Shown: positions 1-8,341 of the stretch, piece by piece | Layout of the letters: each line of letters opens with the position of its first letter | Position numbering within the stretch: the stretch's first letter is position 1 | Source: Tsukamurella sp040611135 | GTDB taxonomy: Bacteria > Actinomycetota > Actinomycetes > Mycobacteriales > Mycobacteriaceae | Assembly: GCF_040611135.1 (NCBI RefSeq) | Contig: NZ_JBEXNL010000006.1 | Location: forward strand, 185,730-249,729 | Length of the DNA stretch: 64,000 bases | Direction of reading: 5' to 3' | Translations under genes and position numbers: made by a program | Notes under the pieces: model-generated | What the model was told of the DNA's origin: nothing | What the model saw: the letters and a program-made list of their open reading frames with translations, nothing else | Databases searched by the model: none

Positions 1-547
1 CACGCTGGTCGGCGCGCTCATCGCGCCGGTCGCCACCGGCATGGGCCTCGGGATGCTCGCGCATCCGCGCGAGTACGAGGCCGCGGCGCACCTGACGCGG
101 TACGTCGGCCGGCTCATGGGCGTGCACGACGACTTCCTGCCCCACAGCTACCGCGACAGCCTGCGGATCCTGTTCCAGACCTCCCGCGCGCTCTCCACCC
201 CGGACGAGACGAGCAGGGCCCTCGCGCAGCCGATGGCCGACGACCCGATGGCATGGAACTACCAGCACCTCAGTGGGATCCGCCGCCGCATCGCCCGGTC
301 GCAGCACCTGTCCATCGCGACCGCCTACCTCGGCACCGCGGCGATGAAGGAGCTCGGCGTCCCGCCGACGCTCCCCTGGTATCCCGCCCTGAAGATTCCG
401 TACCATCTCGTCGAGTCGGTCTTCAACCAGCTCCCCGGCGGCCGCGAGCGGGCCGCCCGCCGCGGCGATGTCAGCCAGGCGAGATTCATGCGCACCCTCG
501 GCGAGGACGCCGCGATCGGCCACTCGGCGCAGCACGTCACGTCCTGA
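1..547 (+). CDS. Oxygenase MpaB family protein (DUF2236), C-terminal part
   Basis: The reading frame is open from base 2, so the start lies before the window; about 181 residues are visible. Family features include the run HLTRYVGRLMGVHDDFLPHS followed by a helical segment with RILFQTSRA and a C-terminal IPYHLVESVFNQLPGG. The DUF2236/MpaB family contains haem-binding oxygenases such as latex-clearing protein and the mycophenolate pathway enzyme MpaB; actinobacteria carry many copies of unknown substrate. The haem-binding part cannot be checked because the N-terminal half is missing. A DUF7832 gene follows 49 bases downstream on the same strand. The family is fairly sure and the substrate unknown. 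Confidence 0.7.
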   Translation, partial: TLVGALIAPVATGMGLGMLAHPREYEAAAHLTRYVGRLMGVHDDFLPHSYRDSLRILFQTSRALSTPDETSRALAQPMADDPMAWNYQHLSGIRRRIARSQHLSIATAYLGTAAMKELGVPPTLPWYPALKIPYHLVESVFNQLPGGRERAARRGDVSQARFMRTLGEDAAIGHSAQHVTS

Positions 548-596
548 CCAACCGGGCGACAAGGCGCCGCCAACCGCCGCGCGGGAGCCTCACGTC

Positions 597-1031
597 ATGA
601 CCTACGACGATGCCGAGTGGCACCAGGAGACCGTCGACGAGCTCGGCCTCCCCGAGGACAGCGCCGCGACGCACATCGGGATCTTCTACGCCTGGATGCG
701 GGCGCACGGTCTCGCGAGCGGCACGACCCTGTGGCACGGGGTCCCCGAACCGGTCCCGGATCCGCACCTCGACCTGCTCGACGACCGCAAGCTCACGCCG
801 GGCGCATACCTGGTGCAGCACATGGTGGGCCAGTTCGACGCCGGCGCCTTCACCGACGAGGGGAACGCCTTCACCGACGCCTCGTACTCGGCGTACCTGG
901 ACGCGTACTCGACGGTGCCGGAGGTCGCCCGGTACGACTCCACCTACGCCGCCCCGGACACCTGGCAACTCTACGACGCCGTGGCACCCGCCATCGACGC
1001 CCTCTACACCCGATGGAAGTCCAGTCGGTAG
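597..1031 (+). CDS. DUF7832 domain protein
   Basis: This 144-residue soluble protein begins MTYDDAEWH and continues with ATHIGIFYAWMRAHGLASG, the pattern of the DUF7832 family as I recall it; that family has no known function. The ATG at 597 is preceded by GGGAG with suitable spacing. The frame is open further upstream, but that stretch reads as the other strand of the preceding gene's end and has no convincing start. There is no signal peptide or membrane segment. It lies just after the MpaB-type gene and may be cotranscribed with it. The assignment rests on the N-terminal pattern only. Confidence 0.65.
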   Translation: MTYDDAEWHQETVDELGLPEDSAATHIGIFYAWMRAHGLASGTTLWHGVPEPVPDPHLDLLDDRKLTPGAYLVQHMVGQFDAGAFTDEGNAFTDASYSAYLDAYSTVPEVARYDSTYAAPDTWQLYDAVAPAIDALYTRWKSSR

Positions 1032-1169
1032 CCAGCGGGCGGGCGGGGCGGGCGACAGCGGCAGCAGGGCGTCGCCAGGTAGCGTGGCGGCCTTGGATCC
1101 ACTGATCGACAAGCTCGATGCAGCATTGGCAACCAACTACCCCGAGTGAATCCGTCAGGTCTGCCCCGA

Positions 1170-1227
1170 TCAGGGTATGCAGCCGGTGTATACCCTGACC
1201 TCAATCATCGCAGGTCACAGGGTATGC
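1170..1227. promoter_or_regulatory. Cluster of CAGGGTATRC repeats with a perfect inverted repeat
   Basis: TCAGGGTAT at 1170-1178 and ATACCCTGA at 1190-1198 form a perfect 9-bp inverted repeat around an 11-base centre. A third copy, CAGGGTATGC, lies in direct orientation at 1218-1227. This falls in the 286-base gap between the DUF7832 gene and the end of ilvE, both of which point into the gap. The rest of the gap shows no convincing gene. The repeat could be an operator or a hairpin ending one of the transcripts; no T-run follows it. Confidence 0.4.
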
Positions 1228-1317
1228 GCGGGACGCATCGCTTGCGAGAAGGACCATCGGTTCTCGGCCCTCCCCGACACCCGAATCCCATCGCGGCCAG
1301 GGACCCGCAGCTCCCAC

Positions 1318-2421
1318 TCAGCCCAGCGTCTCCATCCAGCCGTGGGTGTCCGGCACGGTGCCGCGCTGGATGCCGGTGAGGGTCTCGCGCAGGGCCATGG
1401 TGATCTCGCCGGACCCTCCGTCGCCGATGGTGAAGTCCTCGGACGCGCCCTTGACCCGCCCGACGGGGGTGATGACCGCGGCGGTGCCGCAGGCGAAGAC
1501 CTCGGTGATGGCGCCGGACGCGGCGCCCTCCTTGAGCTCGGTGACCGTGATCCGCCGGACCTCGGTCTCGAAGCCCGCGTCGCGCGCGAGCTGCAGCAGC
1601 GAGTCGCGGGTGACGCCGGGCAGCAGCGTGCCGGTGAGCTCGGGCGTCACCACGCGGGCCTCCGAGCCGGAGCCGAAGACGAAGAACAGGTTCATCCCGC
1701 CCATCTCCTCGATCGTCTCGTGCTCGAGCGCATCGAGCCACACGACCTGGTCGCAGCCCTGCTGCGCGGCCTGCGCCTGCGCGACGAGCGACGCGGCGTA
1801 GTTGCCACCGCACTTGGCGAAGCCGGTGCCGCCGGGGGCGGCGCGCACGTACTCACGCGAGAGCCACACCGACACGGGCTTCACCCCGCCGGAGAAGTAC
1901 GCGCCGGCCGGCGAGGCGATCACGAGGAACCGGTAGCTGTTGGAGGGCTTGACGCCGAGGGTCTCCTCGTCGGCGAAGATGAACGGCCGGAAGTACAGCG
2001 CCTCCTCGCCACCGGCGGCGGGCACCCAGTCGGCGTCGATGGCGACGAGCTGCTTGAGCGCCTCGATGAACACCTCCTCCGGCAGCGGCGGGATCGCCAG
2101 GCGCTCCGCGGAGCGCTGGAAGCGGGCCGCGTTCGCCTCGGGCCGGAAGGTGGCGATGGCACCGTCGGGCTGACGGTAGGCCTTGAGCCCCTCGAAGATC
2201 TCCTGCGCGTAGTGCAGCACCGCCGCCGACGGCTCCATCGGGATGGGCCCGTAGGGCAGGACCTCGGCGTCGTGCCAGCCCTGCTCCTTGCTCCAGCGGA
2301 GGGAGACCATGTGGTCGGTGAAGTACCTGCCGAATCCCGGGTTCGCCAGGATCTCGGAGCGCTCAGCCGCAGAGCGGGGGTGGTCGTTGCGGGTGAGGGC
2401 GAAGGCCGTGCCAGTTGTCAT
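1318..2421 (-). CDS. ilvE: Branched-chain-amino-acid aminotransferase
   Basis: IlvE transfers the amino group between glutamate and the keto acids of leucine, isoleucine and valine, the last step of their synthesis and first step of their breakdown, in the cytoplasm. The 367-residue protein has the class IV aminotransferase layout. The pyridoxal phosphate lysine is Lys203 in FAKCGGNYAAS, followed by EEMGGMNLFFVF and the phosphate-binding region near ITEVFACGTAAVI. The ATG at 2421 gives MTTGTAFALTRN, matching actinobacterial IlvE in length. Upstream gcvT is separated by 110 bases, enough for its own promoter. The ilvE-gcvT adjacency is the same as in mycobacteria (Rv2210c-Rv2211c). Confidence 0.97.
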   Translation of the reverse strand: MTTGTAFALTRNDHPRSAAERSEILANPGFGRYFTDHMVSLRWSKEQGWHDAEVLPYGPIPMEPSAAVLHYAQEIFEGLKAYRQPDGAIATFRPEANAARFQRSAERLAIPPLPEEVFIEALKQLVAIDADWVPAAGGEEALYFRPFIFADEETLGVKPSNSYRFLVIASPAGAYFSGGVKPVSVWLSREYVRAAPGGTGFAKCGGNYAASLVAQAQAAQQGCDQVVWLDALEHETIEEMGGMNLFFVFGSGSEARVVTPELTGTLLPGVTRDSLLQLARDAGFETEVRRITVTELKEGAASGAITEVFACGTAAVITPVGRVKGASEDFTIGDGGSGEITMALRETLTGIQRGTVPDTHGWMETLG

Positions 2422-2531
2422 GGGAGCTGATTCTACGACCCGCGCCGGTCCGCGCGGGCCGTACCAATCAGTAGGAACCCCGAGTATTTTTTCGGCGCCC
2501 CGCCCCGGGCCCCGCGAGGGGGGCCGAGCGC

Positions 2532-3632
2532 CTACTTCGTGTTCGCCTCGACGAACGGCGGCAGCACGACCTCGCACTCGATGCCTCGCCCGCGCACGTC
2601 CACGCTCACGGTGTCGCCCTTGGCGACGCCCGCCGCGGAATCGATGAGCGCCAAGGCGATTCCCGTCTTCAGGGTGGGGCTGAAGGTTCCCGACGTGGTG
2701 GTGCCGATGGCGGCACCGTCGGCCCCGAGGACCGTCAGGTCGGCACGCAGGACGCCCTTGCCCGTGGCCCGCAGGCCCCAGAGCTTGCGGGACGGGCCCG
2801 CCTCCTTCTCGGCGAGCAGCGCGTCGCGCCCCACGAACTCGGGCTTCTTCCAGCCCACGGCCCAGCCCGCGCGGGCCTGCACGGGGGTGATGTCGACGGT
2901 CAGCTCGTGCCCGTGCAGGGGGTAGCCCATCTCGGTGCGCAGGGTGTCGCGGGCGCCGAGGCCGGCGGGCTGGCCGCCGTGCGAGGTGATCTCGGGCAGC
3001 AGGGCGCGGAACACCGTCTCGGCGTCGCCCCAGGCGGGGATGAGCTCGTAGCCGTGCTCGCCGGTGTAGCCGGTGCGGCACACCCGTACGGGCGTGCCGT
3101 TCAGGGAGGCGTCCTCGTACGCCATGTACTCCATCTCGGTCGGCAGCCCGACGGCCTGCAGCACCTCCGCCGACGTCGGCCCCTGGACCGCGAGCACGGC
3201 GTAGTCGCGGTGCTGATCGACGACGGTGACCCCTTCCGGGGCGCGCTCGCGCAGGTGCGCCACGACGGCCGCGGTGTTGGCGGCGTTGGGCACGAGGAAG
3301 AGCTCGTCGTCGGAGACGTAGTAGACGATCAGGTCGTCGATCACGCCGCCGGACTCGTTGGTGCACAGCGTGTACTGCGCCTTGCCGGGGTGGATCTTGC
3401 CGAGATCGGCGGTGAGGACCCGGTTGACGAATTCGGCGGCGCCCGGCCCGGCGACGGTGGCCTTCCCCAGGTGGCTCACGTCGAAGATGCCGACGGCCTC
3501 GCGGACCGCCGTGTGCTCGCCGACGGTGCCCGCGTACTTGACGGGCATCGACCAGCCGCCGAAGGGCGCGAACGCCGCCCCCAGCTCGACGTGCACGGCG
3601 TTCAGGGGTCCCTCGATCAGCGTCTCGCTCAT
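2532..3632 (-). CDS. gcvT: Glycine cleavage system aminomethyltransferase (T protein)
   Basis: GcvT takes the aminomethyl group from lipoyl-H protein, releases ammonia and makes 5,10-methylene-tetrahydrofolate. The 366 residues carry the family's N-terminal FGGWSMPVKY, the folate-site region around DVSHLGKATV, and a C-terminal RGRGIECEVVLPPFV typical of the barrel domain. The length is normal. No gcvH or gcvP is nearby, as in mycobacteria where gcvT sits alone beside ilvE. It depends on lipoylated GcvH, so it is functionally linked to lipB and lipA found 12-17 kb away in the window. Confidence 0.96.
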   Translation of the reverse strand: MSETLIEGPLNAVHVELGAAFAPFGGWSMPVKYAGTVGEHTAVREAVGIFDVSHLGKATVAGPGAAEFVNRVLTADLGKIHPGKAQYTLCTNESGGVIDDLIVYYVSDDELFLVPNAANTAAVVAHLRERAPEGVTVVDQHRDYAVLAVQGPTSAEVLQAVGLPTEMEYMAYEDASLNGTPVRVCRTGYTGEHGYELIPAWGDAETVFRALLPEITSHGGQPAGLGARDTLRTEMGYPLHGHELTVDITPVQARAGWAVGWKKPEFVGRDALLAEKEAGPSRKLWGLRATGKGVLRADLTVLGADGAAIGTTTSGTFSPTLKTGIALALIDSAAGVAKGDTVSVDVRGRGIECEVVLPPFVEANTK

Positions 3633-3669
3633 GGCTGGGACTCTAGTCGACGGTGCCGCTGCGAACGGC

Positions 3670-4206
3670 TCAGACGAGAGCGGTCAGATCGATCCGGACG
3701 GCGAAGGGCGCCGTGGTCGCGAACTCGTTGTGGGCGACCGCGCTCGTGTACGCGCCGTCCACGAGCGTCATGGCCTCGACCTCCTGCGCGTCGAGGTCGA
3801 CGATCCAGTAGTGCGGAATGCCGGCGCGCGCGTACTCGGCGCGCTTGGCGACGCGGTCCGTCCGGCTTGTGCTGCGCGAGAGGATTTCGACGACCAGGAC
3901 CATGTGCGCCGCGATCGCCAACTGCGCCGGCGGCGGATACGCGCCGACGGCGATGTCCGGCACCCGGACGGTGGGCCGCGGGCCACTGTCGAGCACCACG
4001 TCGATCTCCGGGTACGCGCGGAGCCCCGGCGGAAGCTGTGATCGGAACTGGAACAACAATTCCGCTATCGCCGTCTGATGATCCGTCCTCGGACGTGGTA
4101 ACACGATCAGTTCCCCCCGCACCAGCTCCGTCCGCGTGTCGATGTCCTCCCCCAAGGCGCACCACTGCTCGAACGAGAGGAGCGGCGGATCGGACGCGGC
4201 GGTCAT
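3670..4206 (-). CDS. Uma2 family endonuclease (DUF820)
   Basis: This 178-residue protein has the Uma2/DUF820 restriction-endonuclease-like fold pattern. PDIAV near residue 81 supplies the catalytic Asp region and VVEILSRSTSRTDR near 103-116 the Glu-x-Leu-Ser motif. KRAEYARAGIPHYWIVD follows, as in the family. The biological role of this large family is unsettled; members are abundant in cyanobacteria and scattered in actinobacteria, often single genes as here. It sits 37 bases downstream of where gcvT begins, on the same strand but with no functional link. The ATG at 4206 gives a normal full-length protein. Confidence 0.85.
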   Translation of the reverse strand: MTAASDPPLLSFEQWCALGEDIDTRTELVRGELIVLPRPRTDHQTAIAELLFQFRSQLPPGLRAYPEIDVVLDSGPRPTVRVPDIAVGAYPPPAQLAIAAHMVLVVEILSRSTSRTDRVAKRAEYARAGIPHYWIVDLDAQEVEAMTLVDGAYTSAVAHNEFATTAPFAVRIDLTALV

Positions 4207-4281
4207 GTCCGAATCGTACCGCCGCGGGCGTCCCTTCTCCGGGCACTTCCGTGGGCCGGCGGCCCGACGTGGCCCGCCGGA

Positions 4282-5538
4282 TCAGCCCAGCGCCTCCGAG
4301 CCGTGCCGTCCCAACAGCCGCATCCCCTGGTAGATGACGATCGCCGCGACGGATCCCAGCGCGATGCCGGTGAACACCACCCGCCCGAGCGACCACGTGA
4401 AGTCCGCGATCCCGATGATCAGCGGCACGGCGGCAGACAGCTGGTTGATCGGCTGCGAGAAGTCCACCCTCGCCTGCACCCAGATCCGGACCCCGAGGAT
4501 GCCGACGAGGCCGTAGAGCGCCGTCGTGATCCCGCCGAGCACGCCGGGCGGGATCGACGCGATGACGGCGCCCACCTTCGGCGACATCCCCAACAACACT
4601 GCGGCAACGCCGGCCACCCAGTACGCGGCGGTCGAGTACACGCGGGTCGCGGCCATGACGCCGATGTTCTCCGCATAGGTCGTGGTCGCCGATCCACCGC
4701 CCGCGCCGGCGAGCACCGTCGCGAGTCCGTCGGACACGAGGGCCCGTCCCATGACCGGGTCGTAGTCCTCGCCGGTCATCTGCGCGACGGAACGCACGTG
4801 CCCGACGTTCTCCGCCACGAGCACGAGCACCACCGGCAGGAACATCGGCAGTACGGCCCAGGAGAACGACGGGGCGTGGAACTCCGGGAAGCCGACCCAG
4901 GACGCCGCGGAGACCTTCGAGAAGTCGACCTCGCCGCGGATCCACGCGACCACGTACCCGATCACCACCGAGGTGAAGATCGCCAATCGGCCGAGCATGC
5001 CCTTGAACAGGGCCAGGGAGGCGATCAGGCAGACCAGGGTGATGGTGGCCGTGACGGCCGCCTTCTCGTAGTTGGCCTTCGCGGCGGGCGCCAGGTTGAG
5101 TCCGATCAGCGCCACGATCGCGCCCGTGACCACGGGCGGCATCAGCTTCTCGATCCAGGCGGTCCCCGCGACGTGGACCACCGCGCCCACCAGCATCAGC
5201 AGCACGCCCACCGCGACGATGCCGCCGAGCGCGGAGCCCATCGAATGCGACGCGGTCGCCGCCGTGATCGGCGCGATCACCGCGAAGCTCGACCCCAGGT
5301 AGCTCGGCAGCCGGTTCCCGGTGATCACCAGGAACAGCAGCGTCCCGACACCGGAGAACAGCAGCGTCGTCGCCGGCGGGAAGCCGGTGAGCACCGGCAC
5401 CAGGAAGGTGGACCCGAACATGGCCACCACGTGCTGGACGCCGATGCCGAGAGTCTTGGGCCACGGCAGCCGCTGGCCCGGCCCCACCACGTCGGTGCCG
5501 TCGACCTCGGCCCAGGTGAACCGCTCACGCAATGTCAT
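4282..5538 (-). CDS. Nucleobase:cation symporter-2 family permease (uracil/xanthine type)
   Basis: This 418-residue inner-membrane protein has about 12-14 hydrophobic segments and the NCS2 family arrangement. LGIGVQHVVAMFGSTFLVPV opens the transport core; VLVAENVGHVRSV and GGSATTTYAENIGVMAATRV are the two conserved half-helix regions that bind the base. The YAEN run, like the YGEN of uracil permeases, suggests uracil or a related pyrimidine, but xanthine cannot be excluded. The ATG at 5538 is chosen; another ATG at 5547 adds three residues and neither has a clear ribosome binding site. It stands alone between an unrelated SDR gene and the Uma2 gene. Confidence 0.88.
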   Translation of the reverse strand: MTLRERFTWAEVDGTDVVGPGQRLPWPKTLGIGVQHVVAMFGSTFLVPVLTGFPPATTLLFSGVGTLLFLVITGNRLPSYLGSSFAVIAPITAATASHSMGSALGGIVAVGVLLMLVGAVVHVAGTAWIEKLMPPVVTGAIVALIGLNLAPAAKANYEKAAVTATITLVCLIASLALFKGMLGRLAIFTSVVIGYVVAWIRGEVDFSKVSAASWVGFPEFHAPSFSWAVLPMFLPVVLVLVAENVGHVRSVAQMTGEDYDPVMGRALVSDGLATVLAGAGGGSATTTYAENIGVMAATRVYSTAAYWVAGVAAVLLGMSPKVGAVIASIPPGVLGGITTALYGLVGILGVRIWVQARVDFSQPINQLSAAVPLIIGIADFTWSLGRVVFTGIALGSVAAIVIYQGMRLLGRHGSEALG

Positions 5539-5579
5539 GCGGTGCATCTTGGCAGGCGCCGTCCGGCACCCGCACGCCC

Positions 5580-6344
5580 CTACCCGTGTGCCGCGAGGTG
5601 GACGCCGGCGCGGCCCCCGTCGACATCGAGTACGGTGCCGTGCACGAAGGACGCCGCGTCGGACGCGAGGAAGACCACGGCGGCCGCGATCGCCTCGGGC
5701 GCACCGGATTCCCCGGCGGGTGCGGTCGCCATCAACGGATCGCCCGGGAACCGGCCGGCGGCGACCTCGGACGGGCGGATCACACCCGGCGACACCGCAT
5801 TGACCCGCACGCCCGACGGACCGTACTGCGCGGCCCACGACCTGGTCAGCGATTCGAGGGCCGCCTTCGTCGAGGCGTACAGCCCATCGCCCGGAAGGCC
5901 CAGCCGGGCGACCCAGGACCCGAGGTTGACCACGGCGGAGCCGGGAGCCATGCGCGGAGCCAGGTGATGCGTCAGGAAGAACGGCGCCTTGACGTTCACG
6001 GCGTACATGTGGTCGACGAGGGCGTCGTCCGCGATCGGAGCGTCGGTGCTCGACGGGTAGATCCCGGCGTTGTTGACCAGGACATCGATCCGGCCGCCAG
6101 TCAACGCCAACGCGGCGTCACCGAGTTCACGACTGCGAACGGATGAGCCGTCGAAGTCGGCACGAACGAAATCGGCCCGACCTCCCGCTGTCAGGATGGA
6201 GTCGACGACGGCGGCACCCCGCGCCTCGTCGCGCCCGGAGACGACGACGTGCGCACCTTCGGCCGCCATCGCGATCGCGATGGCGCGGCCGATGTTGCTG
6301 GTGGATCCGGTGACGAGGGCGCTGCGCCCAGTGTGTATTCCCAT
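5580..6344 (-). CDS. SDR family NAD(P)-dependent oxidoreductase
   Basis: This 254-residue classical short-chain dehydrogenase has the coenzyme motif TGSTSNIGRAIA near residue 12, NNAG near 88, the catalytic Tyr-Lys pair in YASTKAA, and a C-terminal VHGTVLDVDGG. The substrate is unknown. It is transcribed away from a TetR-type gene whose start is 64 bases off, with a palindrome between them. That arrangement usually means the regulator represses the enzyme until a small inducer, often the enzyme's substrate, appears. The ATG at 6344 gives the normal family length. Confidence 0.9.
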   Translation of the reverse strand: MGIHTGRSALVTGSTSNIGRAIAIAMAAEGAHVVVSGRDEARGAAVVDSILTAGGRADFVRADFDGSSVRSRELGDAALALTGGRIDVLVNNAGIYPSSTDAPIADDALVDHMYAVNVKAPFFLTHHLAPRMAPGSAVVNLGSWVARLGLPGDGLYASTKAALESLTRSWAAQYGPSGVRVNAVSPGVIRPSEVAAGRFPGDPLMATAPAGESGAPEAIAAAVVFLASDAASFVHGTVLDVDGGRAGVHLAAHG

Positions 6345-6365
6345 GTCCGCGACGGTAGGAGCATT

Positions 6366-6389
6366 TTTCTGGACCCGCCAGTCCAGAAA
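6366..6389. promoter_or_regulatory. Palindromic operator between SDR and TetR genes
   Basis: TTTCTGGAC (6366-6374) and GTCCAGAAA (6381-6389) make a perfect 9-bp inverted repeat with a 6-base centre. It lies in the 63-base gap between two divergent starts, so one bound dimer could shut off both promoters. This is the usual architecture for an autoregulated TetR repressor. Confidence 0.7.
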
Positions 6390-6407
6390 TCTCGGTACGC
6401 TGCACCC

Positions 6408-6992
6408 ATGGCGATCACGGCGAAGGGGCGCGCGACGCGCGAGCGGATCGTGGCGGGGGCCGCCGAGCACCTGCGGCGCGACGATCCCGCCGACGTCACG
6501 CTCGACGACATCCTCGCCGCGACGAGGACGAGCAAGGGTCAGTTGTTCCACTACTTCCCCGGCGGCAAACCCGAGTTGCTGCTCGCGGTCGCCCACCACG
6601 AGGCCGAGCGGGTGCTCGACGACCAGGAGCCCCACCTGTCAGCCCTGACCTCGTGGACCGCATGGGAGTCGTGGCGCGACACCGTCGTGGCCCGATACCG
6701 CGCGCAGGGCTCCCACTGCCCGCTCGCGGCGCTCATGACCCAGGTCCGCGCCTCGCCCGGCTCCGACGAGGTCGCCGCGGTCCTGTTGGCCCAGTGGCAC
6801 TCCCGCGTCGCGGACGGAGTTCGCTCGCTCCGCACGCAGGGACTGGTTCGGGCGAGCGCAGACCCGGACGCCATCGCCTCGGCGTTCGTCGCGGCGATCC
6901 AGGGCGGCGTCCAGATCCTGCGCGCCACGGGCGATATCGGCCACCTCGAGGCCGCGCTCGACGTGCTCCTCGAGGATCTGCGTCGCCCCTGA
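6408..6992 (+). CDS. TetR/AcrR family transcriptional regulator
   Basis: The 194-residue protein has an N-terminal TetR helix-turn-helix: RATRERIVAGAAEHLRR, then VTLDDILAATRTSKGQLFHY with the recognition helix, at residues 8-50. The C-terminal helical domain contains CPLAALMTQVRA, resembling regulators of the TetR_C_11/16 type. It should bind the palindrome at 6366-6389 and control itself and the divergent SDR gene. The ATG at 6408 places the HTH at the expected distance from the N-terminus. The ligand is unknown. Confidence 0.9.
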   Translation: MAITAKGRATRERIVAGAAEHLRRDDPADVTLDDILAATRTSKGQLFHYFPGGKPELLLAVAHHEAERVLDDQEPHLSALTSWTAWESWRDTVVARYRAQGSHCPLAALMTQVRASPGSDEVAAVLLAQWHSRVADGVRSLRTQGLVRASADPDAIASAFVAAIQGGVQILRATGDIGHLEAALDVLLEDLRRP

Positions 6993-7003
6993 CGCGCCCG
7001 GTT

Positions 7004-8341
7004 CTACCGCCCGAGCACGACGTCCAGGTAGTCGTTGGCGAAGACGCGGTCCGGATCGAGCTCGTCGCGCACGGCCAGGAACTCGTCGAACCGGGGGTAG
7101 GCGCCGCGGAAGAACTCGGCGGTGCGGGTGTGCATCTTGCCCCAGTGCGGGCGGCCGCCGTGCTCGATCATGATCCGCTCGACCTCGGCGAAGTAGTCGC
7201 TGGGCTTGTCGCGCACGTAGCGGTGCGCGGCGATGTACCCGGACTGCCGGCCCGACGCCGTCGAAAGCATGAGATCGTCGGCGGCGGCGACGCGGACCTC
7301 GATCGGGAAGGTGAGGTTCCAGTCGTGCTTCTCCGTCGCAGCCTTGATCGCGGCGAATGCGGGCATCGTGTTCTCCAGCGGCACAGCCCATTCCGTCTCG
7401 CGGAAGCGCACGGACCGGTCCGTGGTGAGCACGTTGGTGGAGTAGTCGACCTCGGTGTGCTCGGAGAGCATCGAGGTCGCGAGCGAGACGAGCCGCGGCG
7501 TCAGCGACGGGATCGCGCGGCCCGCCTCGCACACGGCGAGCAGCGCCCCGGTGCCGACCACCTTGTCGTCGACGAACCGCCGCACCGTCCCGATCGGCTT
7601 GCGCTTGTGGTCACCCGGGCGACGGATCTGGGATTTGGTGAGCGTGCCGTCCGACCCGGGGAACCAGAAGAACTCGAAGTGGTCCACGCCGCGGACGCGC
7701 TCAACGAAGCCGTCCACGGTCTCCGCCAGCGACATCGGCGCCTCCGTCGCCTCGAGCACGAACCGGTCCACGCACTGCAGCGTCACCTCGACCAGGATCC
7801 CGAGCGCACCGAGGCCCAGGGCCACGGCCTTCAGGCGCGGGTCGTCCTCGCCGACGGTGACCACCTCCCCCGTCCCGGACACCAGGGTCGCCCCGACGAC
7901 CTGGGTGGCGATGCCGCCGAAGCCCAGGCCGGTGCCGTGGGTGCCGGTCGAGATCGCCCCCGCGACGGTCTGGCGGTCGATGTCGCCGAGGTTCGGCATG
8001 GCCAGGCCGTAGGGCTCGAGCAGCGCGGGCACGTCGTAGAGGCGCGTGCCGGCGCGCAGCGTGACCCGCTTGGCCGAGGTGTCGACGGTGACCAGACCGC
8101 CCTGGTGGTCGGGGGCGAGTGCGACATCGCGCGGCGCGGAGATCGCGGTGAACGAGTGCCCCGCGCCCAGCGCCTTGACCGTTCCGCCGCGCTCGCGCGC
8201 CCGCTCGACGGTCGCGACCACTGCCTCGATCGTCGCGGGCCGCGAGACGTACGCCGGGAACGCGGACGCGGTGCGCCCCCAGTTGCGCCACTCGCCGGCC
8301 TTGCCGGTCAGCTGGTCCAGCCCAGGTATCCACTTGTTCAC
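7004..8341 (-). CDS. D-arabinono-1,4-lactone oxidase / L-gulono-lactone dehydrogenase family flavoprotein
   Basis: This 445-residue FAD enzyme belongs to the vanillyl-alcohol-oxidase fold. The N-terminal FAD domain carries ALGAGHSFTAI near residue 55 and GAISTGTHGTG near 120. The C-terminal ALO domain ends with GGRPHWGKMHT and DRVFANDYLDVVLG. Family members oxidise aldonolactones such as L-gulono-1,4-lactone; the mycobacterial homologue is Rv1771. The GTG start at 8341 overlaps the stop of the upstream gene by four bases (GTGA), and GAAGG lies in front of it. The two genes are therefore translationally coupled. The true substrate is not shown by the sequence. Confidence 0.88.
   Translation of the reverse strand: MNKWIPGLDQLTGKAGEWRNWGRTASAFPAYVSRPATIEAVVATVERARERGGTVKALGAGHSFTAISAPRDVALAPDHQGGLVTVDTSAKRVTLRAGTRLYDVPALLEPYGLAMPNLGDIDRQTVAGAISTGTHGTGLGFGGIATQVVGATLVSGTGEVVTVGEDDPRLKAVALGLGALGILVEVTLQCVDRFVLEATEAPMSLAETVDGFVERVRGVDHFEFFWFPGSDGTLTKSQIRRPGDHKRKPIGTVRRFVDDKVVGTGALLAVCEAGRAIPSLTPRLVSLATSMLSEHTEVDYSTNVLTTDRSVRFRETEWAVPLENTMPAFAAIKAATEKHDWNLTFPIEVRVAAADDLMLSTASGRQSGYIAAHRYVRDKPSDYFAEVERIMIEHGGRPHWGKMHTRTAEFFRGAYPRFDEFLAVRDELDPDRVFANDYLDVVLGR

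Noticed and set aside
1080..1149. Peptide VAALDPLIDKLDAALATN as the tail of a small gene
   Set aside because: No start or ribosome binding site is found for a separate gene and the frame upstream reads as the shadow of the DUF7832 gene.
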